From assembly GCA_905147135.1 (NCBI GenBank), contig LR990048.1, forward strand, positions 9,532,563 through 9,596,562: a DNA stretch of 64,000 bases. Reading direction: 5' to 3'. The translations under genes were made by a program, and so were the position numbers. Below, in pieces: positions 37,048 to 49,100 of this stretch. The stretch is from Blastobasis lacticolella (lineage: Eukaryota > Arthropoda > Insecta > Lepidoptera > Blastobasidae). The notes under the pieces were generated by a model. That model ran no database searches, was not told the origin of the DNA, and saw only the letters and a list, made by a program, of their open reading frames with translations. Position 1 is the stretch's first letter. Each line of letters opens with the position of its first letter.

Positions 37048-37349
37048 AGTGGTGACCCCGACGTGATCCTTACGTCTTCCCTACCTGACTCCCGCACACA
37101 GCAGTCACAGCCTTGACCATAGTCGGCACAACGCGTGCTTCCTGGTCGTTCACCTGCGGCATCTCACTGTCCCCACCCAGTCTCGACTCACTGCAGACTT
37201 GGGAACAGCATCGCTTCGGCACAGCTCACAGCGCAACCTCACGCCAGAGCTACGCCATTGCTCACCGCATCGCCAGACTGACTACGCTTCATACGTCAGC
37301 TTCAGCGTTTCTCGCTTCGGTATCGACCTCCAGTCTCCGGGGGGAGTAC

Positions 37350-37632
37350 TGTAGCGACATCTATCGCTCCACTAGGGAAACTCAACGATACTCACATTAC
37401 GAGTACACGAACACAAGGTTGGCAAGCATCCGCACATAGATGGCGCTAACAATCCTACATCGCGCTAGAGAAATGTGCCAACTTCCACGGCATATATACA
37501 ACTTCCGACGATCAACTGTCGGACCCTTGGTCCCCTGGTCACAACACCCGGCCAGGTGGGTAATTACCCTTTTCTACCTTCTCCCCATCTTCGCTTGCCA
37601 ACATTGGCGGCTATCTTATCCTGCACCGCCAA
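37350..37632 (+). repeat. 3' LTR of the miniature element
   Basis: Near-identical copy of 36763-37047, preceded by the polypurine tract and followed by ATATA and the second half of MITE-A. The identity implies a recent insertion. Confidence 0.9.
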
Positions 37633-38374
37633 ATATACAAATGCCGTTGTAATTGGTCATTCAGTTGCCGGTAAGATTCAAACGTAGGAGGTTGCGTCGT
37701 TCATATTTGCACTCACACATCGAAATCAACTAACTAAGTAGTGGGGCGCGTCATCTTAGACTAGACGAGCTCTACCTACTTAACTTTCCCTATGTTTAAT
37801 ATATAAAAAAAACTTTTTATTTAAGTAGTAATCTTCATTTCACCACATCGCAAGATGAATGAATGAGATTGACATTGATTACCGTAAAATAATATTTTTA
37901 CTATAGCTCACAACTTCAGAATTCAGAAATCGATCTCGTTATTCATTAAAAACATACCTATATGTAAATAGGAAATCATTGCTCCAAAAAATCATCAGCA
38001 CTAACTAGCACAGTACAATGTCAGTACACTGTGCCGTAATACTGTGGCATTAGTGTAATTACTTCAGTGCAGCGCGCCCCGGCAGTTGAATAAAGTAGGA
38101 TTGTCTTCCAGCGAGGCACACATCGCACAGCCTATAAGTATATGGTTATGTGTGTCGCCGAGAAAGCGTTTCTGTGTCACCAGCGACCGGCGGCGCGGCG
38201 GCCCATATTTACACTTCTATGAAAACAGATTGCTTACCCAACGGCATGGACGGCACCCTAGAGACCAAGCCATTTCATTCTATTAAAGTTATTGTTGAGC
38301 CTGTGATTAGTCGAGTTTGTATAGCACCAGAACAGGAAGGTATATCGATTCCTTAGTTCGCAACGTACTTTACT

Positions 38375-38615
38375 ATACGGGGTGACTTCAAATTAATGAT
38401 ACCAAGGGTTCCCCTTTGCATTTGGACGGGATTAATAATACACAAGTTTTACTATGGCACCAACTTTGAAAATGTAAGCTGTTTCAAACAAAATTGAAAA
38501 CGAATTCGGCCAAATTGTATAAAAAATGAGATTCAGCGTTGGTGTCATAGAAAAAGTTGTTCGTTGCTCATACATATGGTATTATTGAAATCATGAATTT
38601 GAAGTCACCTTGTAT
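38375..38615. mobile_element. Inverted-repeat element (MITE-like), about 241 bp
   Basis: The left end is ATACGGGGTGACTTCAAATT. The right end, AATTTGAAGTCACCTTGTAT, is its inverted copy with two differences. The interior is AT-rich and non-coding. No target duplication could be assigned beyond the terminal AT. Confidence 0.7.
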
Positions 38616-40654
38616 CAAGTACATCGTTTATCTCTGTATAGAATACCTTGCACTTTGTTAATTGCAAAGTGAAGAAGGTATACTGTGATGCAGCTTACCT
38701 GATAATATTTAGCAGTACCCGTCGGTCGAAGATTAAAATAAGAAAAGTATTACGGAATTACAGTAAGGTACGAATGCTTGCAGGTAAATAAAAAAGCTAC
38801 TTAATTAATCAAAAGGTAATGAAACTTCTATTTACGGTATGTATTACATTTATTTAAATTTATTCGTGACATAATGATGACATACACATTAGTTATGAAC
38901 CTACCTAACTGCTATATATTATTTGAGCTTATGAATTCTCTCAATTCCTATATTCAGCCAAGCCAGATTTTCGAGCACGAACGAACATTGCCGCAAACGA
39001 TTTGACAAATATTTACACGTCCATTCCCACATAATTTATCATAAACAATCAAACAACGGTAAATTTAAAGTAAGTTTGAACTTTATAAACATTGAACATT
39101 TATAGATATCATGCGACTTAGCGATTGCGTTAAAATTATCTTGAATTGTAAAATGTATTACGAATAAAACCATCAATATTTGTAATATATTTATTCTAAT
39201 TATAATGTAGACTTTAATTAAGTTACTAAAACATGAAGTAGTAGTCCAAACTCTATTATCGTAGACACGTCTACGCGTGAGGCCGCTACAGTGCTACGAA
39301 AAGCTAAGAACGTAGGCAAGCAAAATAATTTTTCCTAGTATATTAGATCACAAGTACATACTTTAGAATAGGAATCACGACATGCAGTTTTTGGAGTGTA
39401 ACTTCGATACTGCGGTTAATTGAAATAATTAACATGAAAGATATACAATGCAAACTTATAGTTTGCAGAAAATTTGGGTAAATAGGCACAAGTTTAGTGA
39501 AGGACACCACATTTACATACATTTTTCATTAAATAATGTAAGAATATAGCTCAACATATTCACAATGAAGAGATTTAAATTCTTAATAGATATGTTGAGC
39601 AATATTTATTATGCATGATATACCTACAATCGTCTACAACGACAATCTATGCTATACGTTAAAAAATTGTTGACTATTCAGTCGGTTTACTTATTTCTAC
39701 GACACCACTTCGTATGTACCTAATTCTTACTCTAAAATACTTTCAATGTACCAACATATTTTGTTGTGAATACAAGGTATAATGTTGCAATTCTAAATGG
39801 CTGATTTCATTATATTTACATGAATGTATATCAAAATCACAATTAATAATTACAATTTACGAGATACAGAATTACCTGTTCATTTAGAATTCATTAAAAA
39901 CCTGAAATGACATAATATCATATCACCTTTCAGCCAAGTAGGTAATTTTATTTAGAATCATACCTATTTAAATAGTTTCTGGTTTACACTTGTTCTGCTA
40001 TCCTATCTAACTACGCTATAATTTTTCACTTTTTAGTTATGCCTAAAGTCAACTTTTTATTTGGCACCGTCAATGGTAATTCTTGTGAAGTGCTTTATGA
40101 GTCCTGCTCAGATCACAAATTCGTTCTATAAATCTGGAGATATGCCGTTGTAGCAGAATACCCACTCAAACGTCCAGGGGGAGTATAGTTACCGAAAAAA
40201 TTTGCTCAAATGTTGATGGGCACTACAGTCCTCAAGTTTAGGTAGTAAGTCCATGTCCTCAAAAGTCAGTTTTTTATATTTTGACAGCTTGTGTCAAAGG
40301 CTTCTTAAACCATGGACCCAAAATCCATGTCTTAAACTGAAACACAATTACCATAAACTAAACGTAGGGCCTTAGTTTATTTCTGTAAAAGCAAGGAAAA
40401 ACGTAAGAAAGTAATTGGTGTATCTATATGTTTATATCTCAGGTATCAAGCTTTAGCGATACGTGGTCGTTTGGAACGTACTTCAGTATTAACGACTGAT
40501 AAGGAAATATCTTGACTCTCGAGAAACCGCTTATCGGAAAGTCATTTTTATTTAATATATATTTTAGATCACACTTAAAAAATCGGTAATTTTTTATTTT
40601 CATAGAAATAAATATTTATATTATTTAATAAAATGAACAAGTATGTTTAGTATA
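38616..40654. other. No gene recognised
   Basis: About 2 kb of very AT-rich sequence. It contains a modest inverted repeat (GCTCAACATAT at about 39550 facing ATATGTTGAGC at about 39590). Nothing else stands out. Confidence 0.45.
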
Positions 40655-40660
40655 TTTGGA

Positions 40661-40936
40661 ATATGTCCACATTCATGCGTTTGCGGGGTTCAAGTAGATG
40701 TTACATGTCATCATGGTCACAGCTGTGTTAGTCTCGTTATCCGCCGAGCTTTAGTTTCTGCTAACCTGTTTTGCACTCTGGTACCACCAGGTTTGAGTCG
40801 CTCCAATGGCAAGAGGCCAGATGACTTGACTTTGATTCCTTGGCAAAGAGGTCTATGTCTTTTGTGGGATGCTACATGCGTTACTACTTTCGCGGGTTCG
40901 GCGGTTAAGGTAGTTGCCAAAAAACAGTACTCGTAA
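40661..40936 (+). pseudogene. Fragment of RT-endonuclease retroelement: finger plus endonuclease core
   Basis: Reads CPHSCVCG, then HHGHSC (the CCHC finger). After a deletion of roughly 13 residues it continues [28 protein letters not shown] and [10 protein letters not shown]. These match the finger, RPDG and WDATC region of the 22-24 kb ORF. The PDG glycine is changed (RPDD). The frame stays open to a TAA, but everything upstream and downstream of this module is gone. Same family as 22441-24420, separate insertion. Confidence 0.82.
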
Positions 40937-42700
40937 ATGGGTTTTGAACATACTTAAACATTAATACGTTGGAAACCAGGTGCGCCTTTAGAAAATACAA
41001 ATTAAAACGTCTCTATTGGCGAGTATACATTTCTTGGCGCTCACTCTACCGATTAATCTGACTGTTGTTTTATGTAGCTACGAAGGTTGGTTATTGTTAC
41101 GAAATTGAGCATGGAACATTTCTTATAATTTAACGCAGAGATAAATCAACGAAAATTTACCAGCTATGGCCTAATCTAATACTACACTGTTTTACATTCA
41201 TTTAAAATCTGTACAAAGGTGTAAATTCTGAATTCTTACTAGATAAATAGGTATACGTTTTAAAGAACTGTTTGCATCTATAAAATGCGTTAGAGATCTT
41301 ACATAAATCTATAACTAGAGGGATAGAGAGGTTCGTGTGAAATAATAAACAGAGTAAAAGGAAAACCTTAGTTTTTGGAAAAGTTTTCGTGTGTTGAAGT
41401 AAGTAAAATATCAAGAAAAAGACATTCGAAGTTAATGCGGGACGGGGACTTTATGGGCAGCGCTGGCCCTAGAATATCGGCAGTAGGGTATCAAACTCTT
41501 CGTTCTAAAGCGAAGCAAGCATCGCTGAGATTCCTTTTTTCATGAAATATCTCAAGGTGGCTGAGAGAATGCTGAAATAACGTCGTGGAGGCAATACACG
41601 TTACAAATATACAATGATTCAAATTTCGTTGCATTAAAGTAATTTTAAAATTTATAATAGTATTCTCACTGTACTGCTATACTCGTATGCGTTATAAATT
41701 TAGATAATTTGGATGGATAACCAGCAGTTTTACCTTATTCTTACAAGCTTGCCTACTTATACTGGGATCTACGTTAGGTATTTGCCTTTTATTAATGCTG
41801 ATACTCATCAAATTTACTATAATCAGGGTAAAAATGTAAATCGCCAAAAATCATCCAAATGCTACAGTATTTAGTCATGTACCTTGTCGTTGTCTCTCAA
41901 AATTATGTCTTATCCTATTGCGATGGTACTCAAAATTTTATATTTTATCAATTGACGCATGTTGTAAAGGCTTTTGGTCCGAACTCACTTTCCCCTATTC
42001 AGACTATTTTTAGGGCGTTAAAACTTCAACCATATAAAACAAAGCTGAACATGGCGAATAGTTAAAATCAATGGTTGGTTTCTTAATGCGGGAGAGCATC
42101 CGAAACCTACTGTTAATTACGTCCCTCTCGAAGTCTATAGAACGGTAAAGGCACGGTCATGATGTGTATTGCACTTACGGGGTTACTTGTCCAATCAGAC
42201 AGAGAGAAGAAATGTCTTCCACTACATGGTTCCAATTACGCTCTATAATCTATAAAGTTGAGTCGAGGAAAGCGTATCAAGGCACATACTTTTAGAAATA
42301 AAGTACAGTGGTACACGCACTGGGAAACATTCGTTGCGCCTCGCTCGCGGTGGGGCCGGGCTACGTCGGGTGAGGAGAGGGCGACCACTATAAGCGTAGC
42401 CTATTACGGAAATGCACTAATATACAATGCACTAAATGCTGCGCTACAGCGCCGTGTGCCATCTTTCGAATCTTTTACTTCGTTACAATACATACACGGT
42501 TAATAGATAAAAATCTTAGTCGAAGCTCTTACGGTTCATTAACACCATACTTACACCTTGTAACCGTTTCACAAAAAAAGTCTCCAAGAACACTCAACAC
42601 TTATCTGCCTTCAGAAGTCCAGAAACGAAGCTATCAGAACGGCAAGTCACTCGTTATCGTACACTGCACCGTTGGCGATAGTCGGGATATGGTTCCCGTT
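40937..42700. other. No gene recognised; possible downstream flank of the minus-strand gene
   Basis: Ordinary AT-rich sequence, then a moderately GC-rich stretch (42250-42500) with an 81-codon frame of no known type. The polyadenylation site of the gene ending at 43016 should lie here or upstream. The nearest plain AATAAA on the minus strand that I noticed is near 41788. Confidence 0.35.
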
Positions 42701-43015
42701 AGTCTTTTCGTGTAAGCGGCACGAGGGTTGCTCGCGGAGGTCCGGTCAGAAGAGTTGGTGGTGGAGGCGGGGCGGCGGAGGGCAGTCGCGCGCGGCGGGC
42801 CGCGGCAGGCACGCGCCGCGGCACAGGTGCGAGGCGGCGTGCAGCAGCGCGGGCGCGCGCGCGGGCGGCGGCGGCCGCGGCAGCACCGGCGACAGCGAGC
42901 CCGCGCATGACGGGCTGTCCGCGCCGCTCGCGCCCGCGCCGGGCCCCCCCGCCGCCCCCACGGGCCCCGCGGACGGCGGGCGCTACACGTGCGTGCACGC
43001 GCCCGCCGCCACGGG
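42701..43015 (-). other. Very GC-rich sequence downstream of the stop codon (probable 3' UTR)
   Basis: About 300 bases of extreme GC content directly follow the TGA at 43018-43016. In the same frame there is a second stop (TAG, 42985-42983), then an open stretch of 78 codons to a TGA at 42748. That stretch is rich in Pro, Ala and Cys (GADSPSCAGSLSPVLPRPPP, for example). Both stops are followed by C, a context linked to readthrough in insects. I favour untranslated sequence; a longer readthrough form is possible. Confidence 0.4.
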
Positions 43016-43137
43016 TCAGCCGCCCGCCAGCACGTCCTCCGGCTCCGGCGACCAGCAGTTGTCCGACAGCCAGCACCCGACCACCACCGTCACGAACCCG
43101 ATCAGCAGCGCCAGCACTATGTACACCTCCGCGTTGC
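43016..43137 (-). other. Coding exon 4 (terminal): membrane span and tail
   Basis: Acceptor TTATTATGCAG, then GC completing a Gly codon, then 39 codons and TGA. It encodes the membrane span and the tail SDNCWSPEPEDVLAGG. The plus strand of the same stretch is also open (a Ser/Thr-rich reading), but only the minus reading has splice sites in phase with the neighbouring exons. Confidence 0.8.
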
Positions 43138-46100
43138 CTGCATAATAAATTATGTTCATTACAATGGTGCAGCAATTTAAAGGAATTGAAATAAACGAGT
43201 ACTTGACGGTGTAAAGACCGCACCTAATTGTTTCCGGATGCCGAGCGGCTGCCGGCTGCGCCAGAGCGAGTTGATCAGCGTGGGGTCTCCGCGGGTGCGC
43301 CAGTCCCGATATCCGCGCCCTCTGGAATACTGACTGAATCTGCGTGCAAACACCCCCCACAATTAATTTTGTCGCAAAGTCGCACTATTGTCTCCTTAAC
43401 ATAATTACGTAAAAACTATCGCTACAATAAAGAAAATATGTCACATCATCATTCATAACGAGGCAGCGGAACTGCCGAAGGTGCCGCTTTTATGCATAAA
43501 ACTGGCGTGAAGCCAAAACCTCCAATGCTAAAGCTCGCTGCTTGTACGTTACAGACTTGATACTTATCTTAGCAAAAAGCGAAATTGAATTGTTAGCATT
43601 CCGTCTTTAGGAAATTCTTTTGCGTTTCGTGCAGGATATATGATCATACGCTTAGTGAATGTGTCTCATGCGAATGCAATAGAAAACTCTACCGTGTCAC
43701 AACTCTACAGCAACATACTTTTAATTACGGCAACAGCTCTAAAGCTCACAAGCTTGTCAACGATTTCACACTGAGGTTCAAAACTGGAGCCAAATCTAGA
43801 ATATTATAACAAAACAATTCAATTTCGCAATCTTAATTAGACCGCTATTAAATTTAAATAAAGGGGAAATTACAACCAACTGCATATTTTGTGATATAAT
43901 ATTTCAAATATACCTCGATGCTTTCGTGGAAAGCGATTACAAGCTTTTGTTTAATTAATTAGGCGAGTGAACCTACGCATAGGTAAATATCGTTAAAATT
44001 TTAAAGAGGTGGTGAGGGTACTGTTCTTATCGAACACACCCCCCTAAATATCGCTAATTGAATTTGATTTGGATGTTTGCTATTGCAAATATCCTACCAA
44101 CAAACTACAGGTGAATCAAACGTGCAAATAGTAAGTAGATACGTATAACCAGTCATGCAACGGTTCAGTGGCACCATCGATAGCATTCGACGGCTGTCTC
44201 AACTTCATCTTTTGCATTTGGAACCAATTCAATGACAAAAATAATATTTAGATAAAACGGTTTGTGATTATTGTCTCAAGTTACTTACATTATCTCGGCG
44301 CACCAGTTTTGTAGCGGATAATAAAATATGGCAGTTTCATAACAGTGTTTATAGACATCGTATATCAAGCAGAACTATATTGTAAAGTTTGATAAACAAG
44401 TCTTACAATAATAATTATAAATATGTAAATGTATTGTTATAATAAGGACGTAGAGCATTATTAGTTGAACCATACTTAATGTGATTTGTTATGTTTTGAA
44501 AAACGTTTAATTTGTGTACCTATATAAAACACTAAGAATCAATCAAATAGTTTCAAGTTTCAATTAGTATAGGTACGTCTACTTGTATGTCAAATCACCT
44601 AGTCGTCCCACTAAATTTACACGCCTTGATGCGCAAAGGCCCTCGGACTGTGAAACCAATCACATCGATGTCCACGCGCTAATTGGAAATTGATGATACG
44701 ATTGGATGTACGAGTATGTTTATGTATCGTGTTCATAACAGAAGTATATAATTCGGATTGAATATTCGATTCGTTAATACAGTTTAATTTTCAAAAGGTG
44801 ATTGTGCCAAATGCCAGCTAATTATAGTATGATTCGTTAATCTAGTAGATCAGTGTCAATATAATGTGACTGCCAAACAGTGAAGTGTACAGACTTACAT
44901 GTGTGGGACGTAAATATTCTTGTTTCCACTTATACAAGTGTGCTCCAGATCAAGATCTTCTCATGTGAGAAATTGGAAATGTCGTACCCGGGTGACGTCA
45001 GTATACATTGATCGAATTACAATTGGCTCGACATACTTAATATTCGTTTTGTCTATTGTATAATGTATAAGGAACATTGTATTTTGAATACTAAGTTAAG
45101 TAGTATAGACTCTCACGACAAATAAAACAACAATTTCGAAATAGTTCAGCATCATGCCTATCATGCCGAGACTACAGTAAAACATTTTGTTTCCAGAACT
45201 TCCCATTACAATGTTCGCTTATGGAACAAGAAAAGCTCAAAAGCCTTTTCCTTTAAAATAAAAATCCTATGTTGACGCGACTGTGACATTTTACAAGATG
45301 AAATTCCTAGAGGATTTGTTATGAAGAACAATTGATAGAACTGGCTTTAGCCTGGGGTTCCATCCTCACAGAATAAGATTAATCCCTACTTATTTTTTTA
45401 AATAGAAAATAAGTAAGAGATACGATAGCTTAACTCTACGATAATTACAAAATAAACCCTAACAAATAAAACTGCAAACCATTTTGTTTTCAACAAATTG
45501 CACTCTGTCTGAAATAAAATTACTAAGGTAATTCAATCAAGTGCTCAGCTAGGCGCTAGTTGCCGAGTCCGCTAAGACCGTTCTAATTAACCCCATTAGG
45601 TCGCTACCCCGAGTCGGCGCTATAAGTTAGTGCCAAGTTCCAGATACAGCGTCTTCTGTTTCGCAGAAAGCACCTCCGTCCCGGAGCTCCGATACGAGCC
45701 ACACTTGAATTCGCGCACCCTAACTTAACGCAGTTGGTGCCCCAGAACGAATGGGTTGAATTGAATACGATTTCGGCTAGTCGTTCCTTTTGATTTGTTT
45801 TTGGAGGTTTGCCCAACCACATCAACTGCTTCAGCTCAATATCACTTATTTATGTCGGCTACGAGTACAGACAATAACGAATTGGGGATAAGAATGAAAG
45901 TAGGAGTTTGAGAATTATTTTGTTATATGGTGAAGGTCACTTTTTTATTTATATTAGACTAGCCAAAACTTGCTTTACTAGCCGCCATCTCTCTAGCCAT
46001 TTCATTTTCATAACGTTACAAGCGTCGTAGGTGCTTTATACCGAGGTGAAGGTAGCACGACGTGTTGAATATGAGTAAATGGGGTCTTTATTACTATTTA

Positions 46101-49100
46101 CGGCATAATGACGCAAGTGGGGCCGGCCACAGGTGCTGCCGGGCCGTCGGCGGCGAGGGACGCCGCTAAGCCTGGCTAATGCAGCCAGCTTTAAATGCAA
46201 ACCGGACTCTCGATAATGCTGGAAATGTTTGTTTGAGAGCGCGCCAAAGCGGATTCAACTGCACTTTGAATCGCTTGCCTGCGTTATATGCTCAAAAGGT
46301 TCTAATCTATTCCGTGTTCGGTGCGCCCGACGGCGCCGAGGCGTGTGCTTTGCATGTTGATATTGTAGTTGTCAATGCGTTAATGTTACTCCAGAAATAA
46401 GGCGCTTATTAAACAATGGACGTCTTCATTAGGTCTATTTTTTCAGTTATTTATTTGTGGTTGTTATTGATTATTACTTAGTGAAACGAACATTAACATT
46501 AGCTGTACTAATTGAACTAAATAAGCAATAAACAACAATTACTCAACTCCGTGTTGCAGGTAGATGGACTCAACAATAAATTATTTACGGCTAATGCAAA
46601 TTAAGCAATTTGCATGTGCGTGCTTTACGACTTGTTCTAAGTATATACTCGTAAGTGTTGATGTCTATAACATGGAAGTCCCTACTTGTTAACAAAATTA
46701 GGAAATCTTGAGATTTTTGAGGTTGGTCAACTAAAATAAGTACGACACAATCCATGAGAACTCGCCACGTATGTTTTTTATATCGACTATTATTTATTTT
46801 TTGCCCTAATTTTTTTTTTTTTTTATGTCATACGGCAGGCAAACAGGCAAGCGGGCCACCGGATGGAAAGTGGTCACAACTGCCTATAGACATTAGCAAT
46901 ACCAAGAGTATCACCAATGCATTGCCCACCTCTATAACACGTTGCTCTGGCAGCAAAAAGGCAAATGCCACTCCACTGCCAAAGCCACGGTTCCCCAAAT
47001 CCCCACCCCATGGAGCACTGGAAACCTTACTCACCGGCAGAAACACAATACTATTTAAAAGAGTATTATTTAGCTGCGATATTCTGTAAGGTGGAGGTAC
47101 TTCCCCAGTCGGGCGGCTCCAATTCGAACGAGATACCCCGCTATGCCCTACCTCTCTTACTTAGTTACATATTATTAGTTACATAATACATTAATTATTA
47201 GTTACATATTAGTGATAAATTTTACTTATTTTATTTTAAATGAAAGAAATCTCACCAATACGTAGAAAGCACCCCTAAGATAGGTACTTTCTGAAGAAAT
47301 TAATTGAACTTAACCATAACATAAAATTTTATGATATAATAGGAATTTCATGTTTTAAAATACTTAACGGGTTTTCATAATTCTATCATACTTTTATTAA
47401 ACTTCTATTGAGCTCACAGACTTGAAAGTACTCAGGTCACTGAATATGTAACCATGATCCTTTGTGGTCAGGTTCCCATGTTAATCAGGTCACGGAGATC
47501 AGATGGCAGTCACCGCTGTAATTGATTACAGAGTACAACCGGAACATTCACGTCAAGATGATCATGACTTGAAAATACTCAGGTATTAGACTTCGCAAAA
47601 CTTTGCTCCACATCCTATTGCTTACGACTCTTTCGTTCGTTTTAGTTAAAGCATTACACTCTAACTGAATTGTGAAACACTCGCTATCCAAGATAGATTA
47701 AAAACAGAAGTTTTATAGATATTTAAATTATTTAATCTATTTTTTTGTGGCGACATTCTACTGCATCTGATCATTGTATTGTGACCCCACTGTCAGCTGT
47801 CGCCCAGTCCTTGTCCTCAGCACATTTTAAGGGTATTCTTCGTATCCTTTGCTCTCGGCGTTTTATTATTACCTAGGGCGGCATATGGTCCGACAGTCCA
47901 TCTGAGGGAAGGCGGCCACCGTCGTCGAATTATCGGTCAAAATACTCCAGGCAAACAACCAAGGTATCGATCTTTCGATATATTGGGAGATCGACGACAT
48001 GCGTCATCAGTGAAGTGAGCTTCGATAAATTGTATGTCGAACTGGCGTATTGCGAATGGTACACGCTCGACATTTATTGTGATACGTGGATTACGACCCT
48101 GGATTACGTTATTTACCGAATATGTAGCATTCTAAGATCGTGATAAGGATAACAGAATTTCTAGAAATAAAGATATATTAGAAATTTCTAGAAATATAGA
48201 TACGATCTGTATCAACAATACGCATCACGATACACATCGATCGTGAATCATTCGCCTATGAAACCCTTTGTCCAGTGTAGTGTGGTGTGGTGTGCCAGTT
48301 TACCTGCGGACTCCGCCGACGCCGGCGGGCGCGGCGGTGGAGTGCAGCACGCCCGGGGGCACCTGCGCGCCGCCCTGCACGCCGCCCGACAGGCTCTGCG
48401 GCGCACACGCGACCCAACCTGCGCAAGCGTCATGGCTATTTCAGGCCGGCTGTCGGGCATCGTGGGTATTTGAGGGCGTCAGGCCTGCTGTCTGACGTAA
48501 GGCCACGTAGCAATTGTAGCAACTCACGTTATAAGCATTTTTTCGTTGCTCTGCGCATGCATGTACCTACACTGCCCGTTGACAAATGTTTTCAAAGCGC
48601 TTCAAGGCGGTGGTCCAAGGGCGCAGTGGAAGATCGTAATTAATTATTAATGTAACGTAATAACGGAAATGACAAAAAAATACTGGTTATGCGAAGGAAG
48701 TCATTGTTAATGAAGTAATTGTTGAACTATTTTGCACCTTTTTTTTATATACCACTAAGGTGGCAAACAAGCTTGCCTGATGGTAAGCAGTCACCGCAGC
48801 CTATGGACGTTTGCAATACCAGGAGTATTACCCACGCGTTGCCACCCCGTAAAAACCTTTTAACCCCATTCTTGATGAACTCCATGTTGTACTCTCCAGA
48901 GAAAACCTCCCCAGGTAGTTCATTCCACAACCTTAGTGTACGTGGGAGAAAGTTGCTTTGGAACCGCCCAGTTCGCGACCAATTTGGCTCCAAGGTATGA
49001 GGATGAACTCCCTGTCGATGGCGAGCGGTGCAATGATAGAATGTAGCTGTAGGCATCATGTCAAACAGTTCTTCAGAACAAACACCGTTGTACAAACGGT

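Larger units (their letters stand above)
36763..37632 (+). mobile_element. Miniature LTR retrotransposon (TRIM-like), 870 bp
   Basis: Two direct LTRs of 285 and 283 bp enclose about 302 bp. Next to the 5' LTR is AGTGGTGACCCCGACGTGAT, which looks like a primer-binding site. Immediately before the 3' LTR is CCGGGGGGAG, a polypurine tract. The interior has no RT, protease or integrase. The junction CCGGGGGGAGTACTGTAGCG is what I would expect at the end of pol running into the LTR of a gypsy-type element, so this is probably an internal-deletion derivative moved by a relative. ATATA flanks both ends (36758-36762, 37633-37637). Confidence 0.88.
36677..37775. mobile_element. MITE-A, second copy, split by an LTR element
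   Basis: It has the same terminal inverted repeats as 25387-25635 (left GTAGAGCTCGTCTAATCTAA, right GACTAGACGAGCTCTAC). Left half 36677-36762 and right half 37633-37775 together align with the intact copy, apart from a deletion of about 35 bases in the right half. The break coincides exactly with the LTR element's target repeat ATATA. Confidence 0.88.
43340..48303 (-). other. Intron 3 (about 5.0 kb) with mobile DNA
   Basis: AT-rich. It holds retroposon copy 46810-47158 and a SINE fragment at 47438. There are also a minus-strand open frame at 45825-45604 with no partner splice sites and a GC-richer patch at 46090-46170. No further coding exon could be supported. Confidence 0.55.

Noticed and set aside
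42672..43145. 157-codon plus-strand open frame, Ser/Thr/Pro-rich
   Set aside because: It shares third positions with the minus-strand exon, so its GC3 bias is inherited. It has no splice or start context of its own, whereas the minus reading has matching phases on three junctions.
42699..43223. 174-codon minus-strand open frame in the GC-rich block
   Set aside because: It is a different frame from the spliced gene and gives low-complexity Gly/Arg/Ala sequence. It also crosses the 86-bp intron. It is open because of GC content.
45604..45825. Minus-strand frame with several Cys in intron 3
   Set aside because: Considered as an extra exon of the membrane-protein gene, but no splice pair in a fitting phase was found and the gene is in frame without it.
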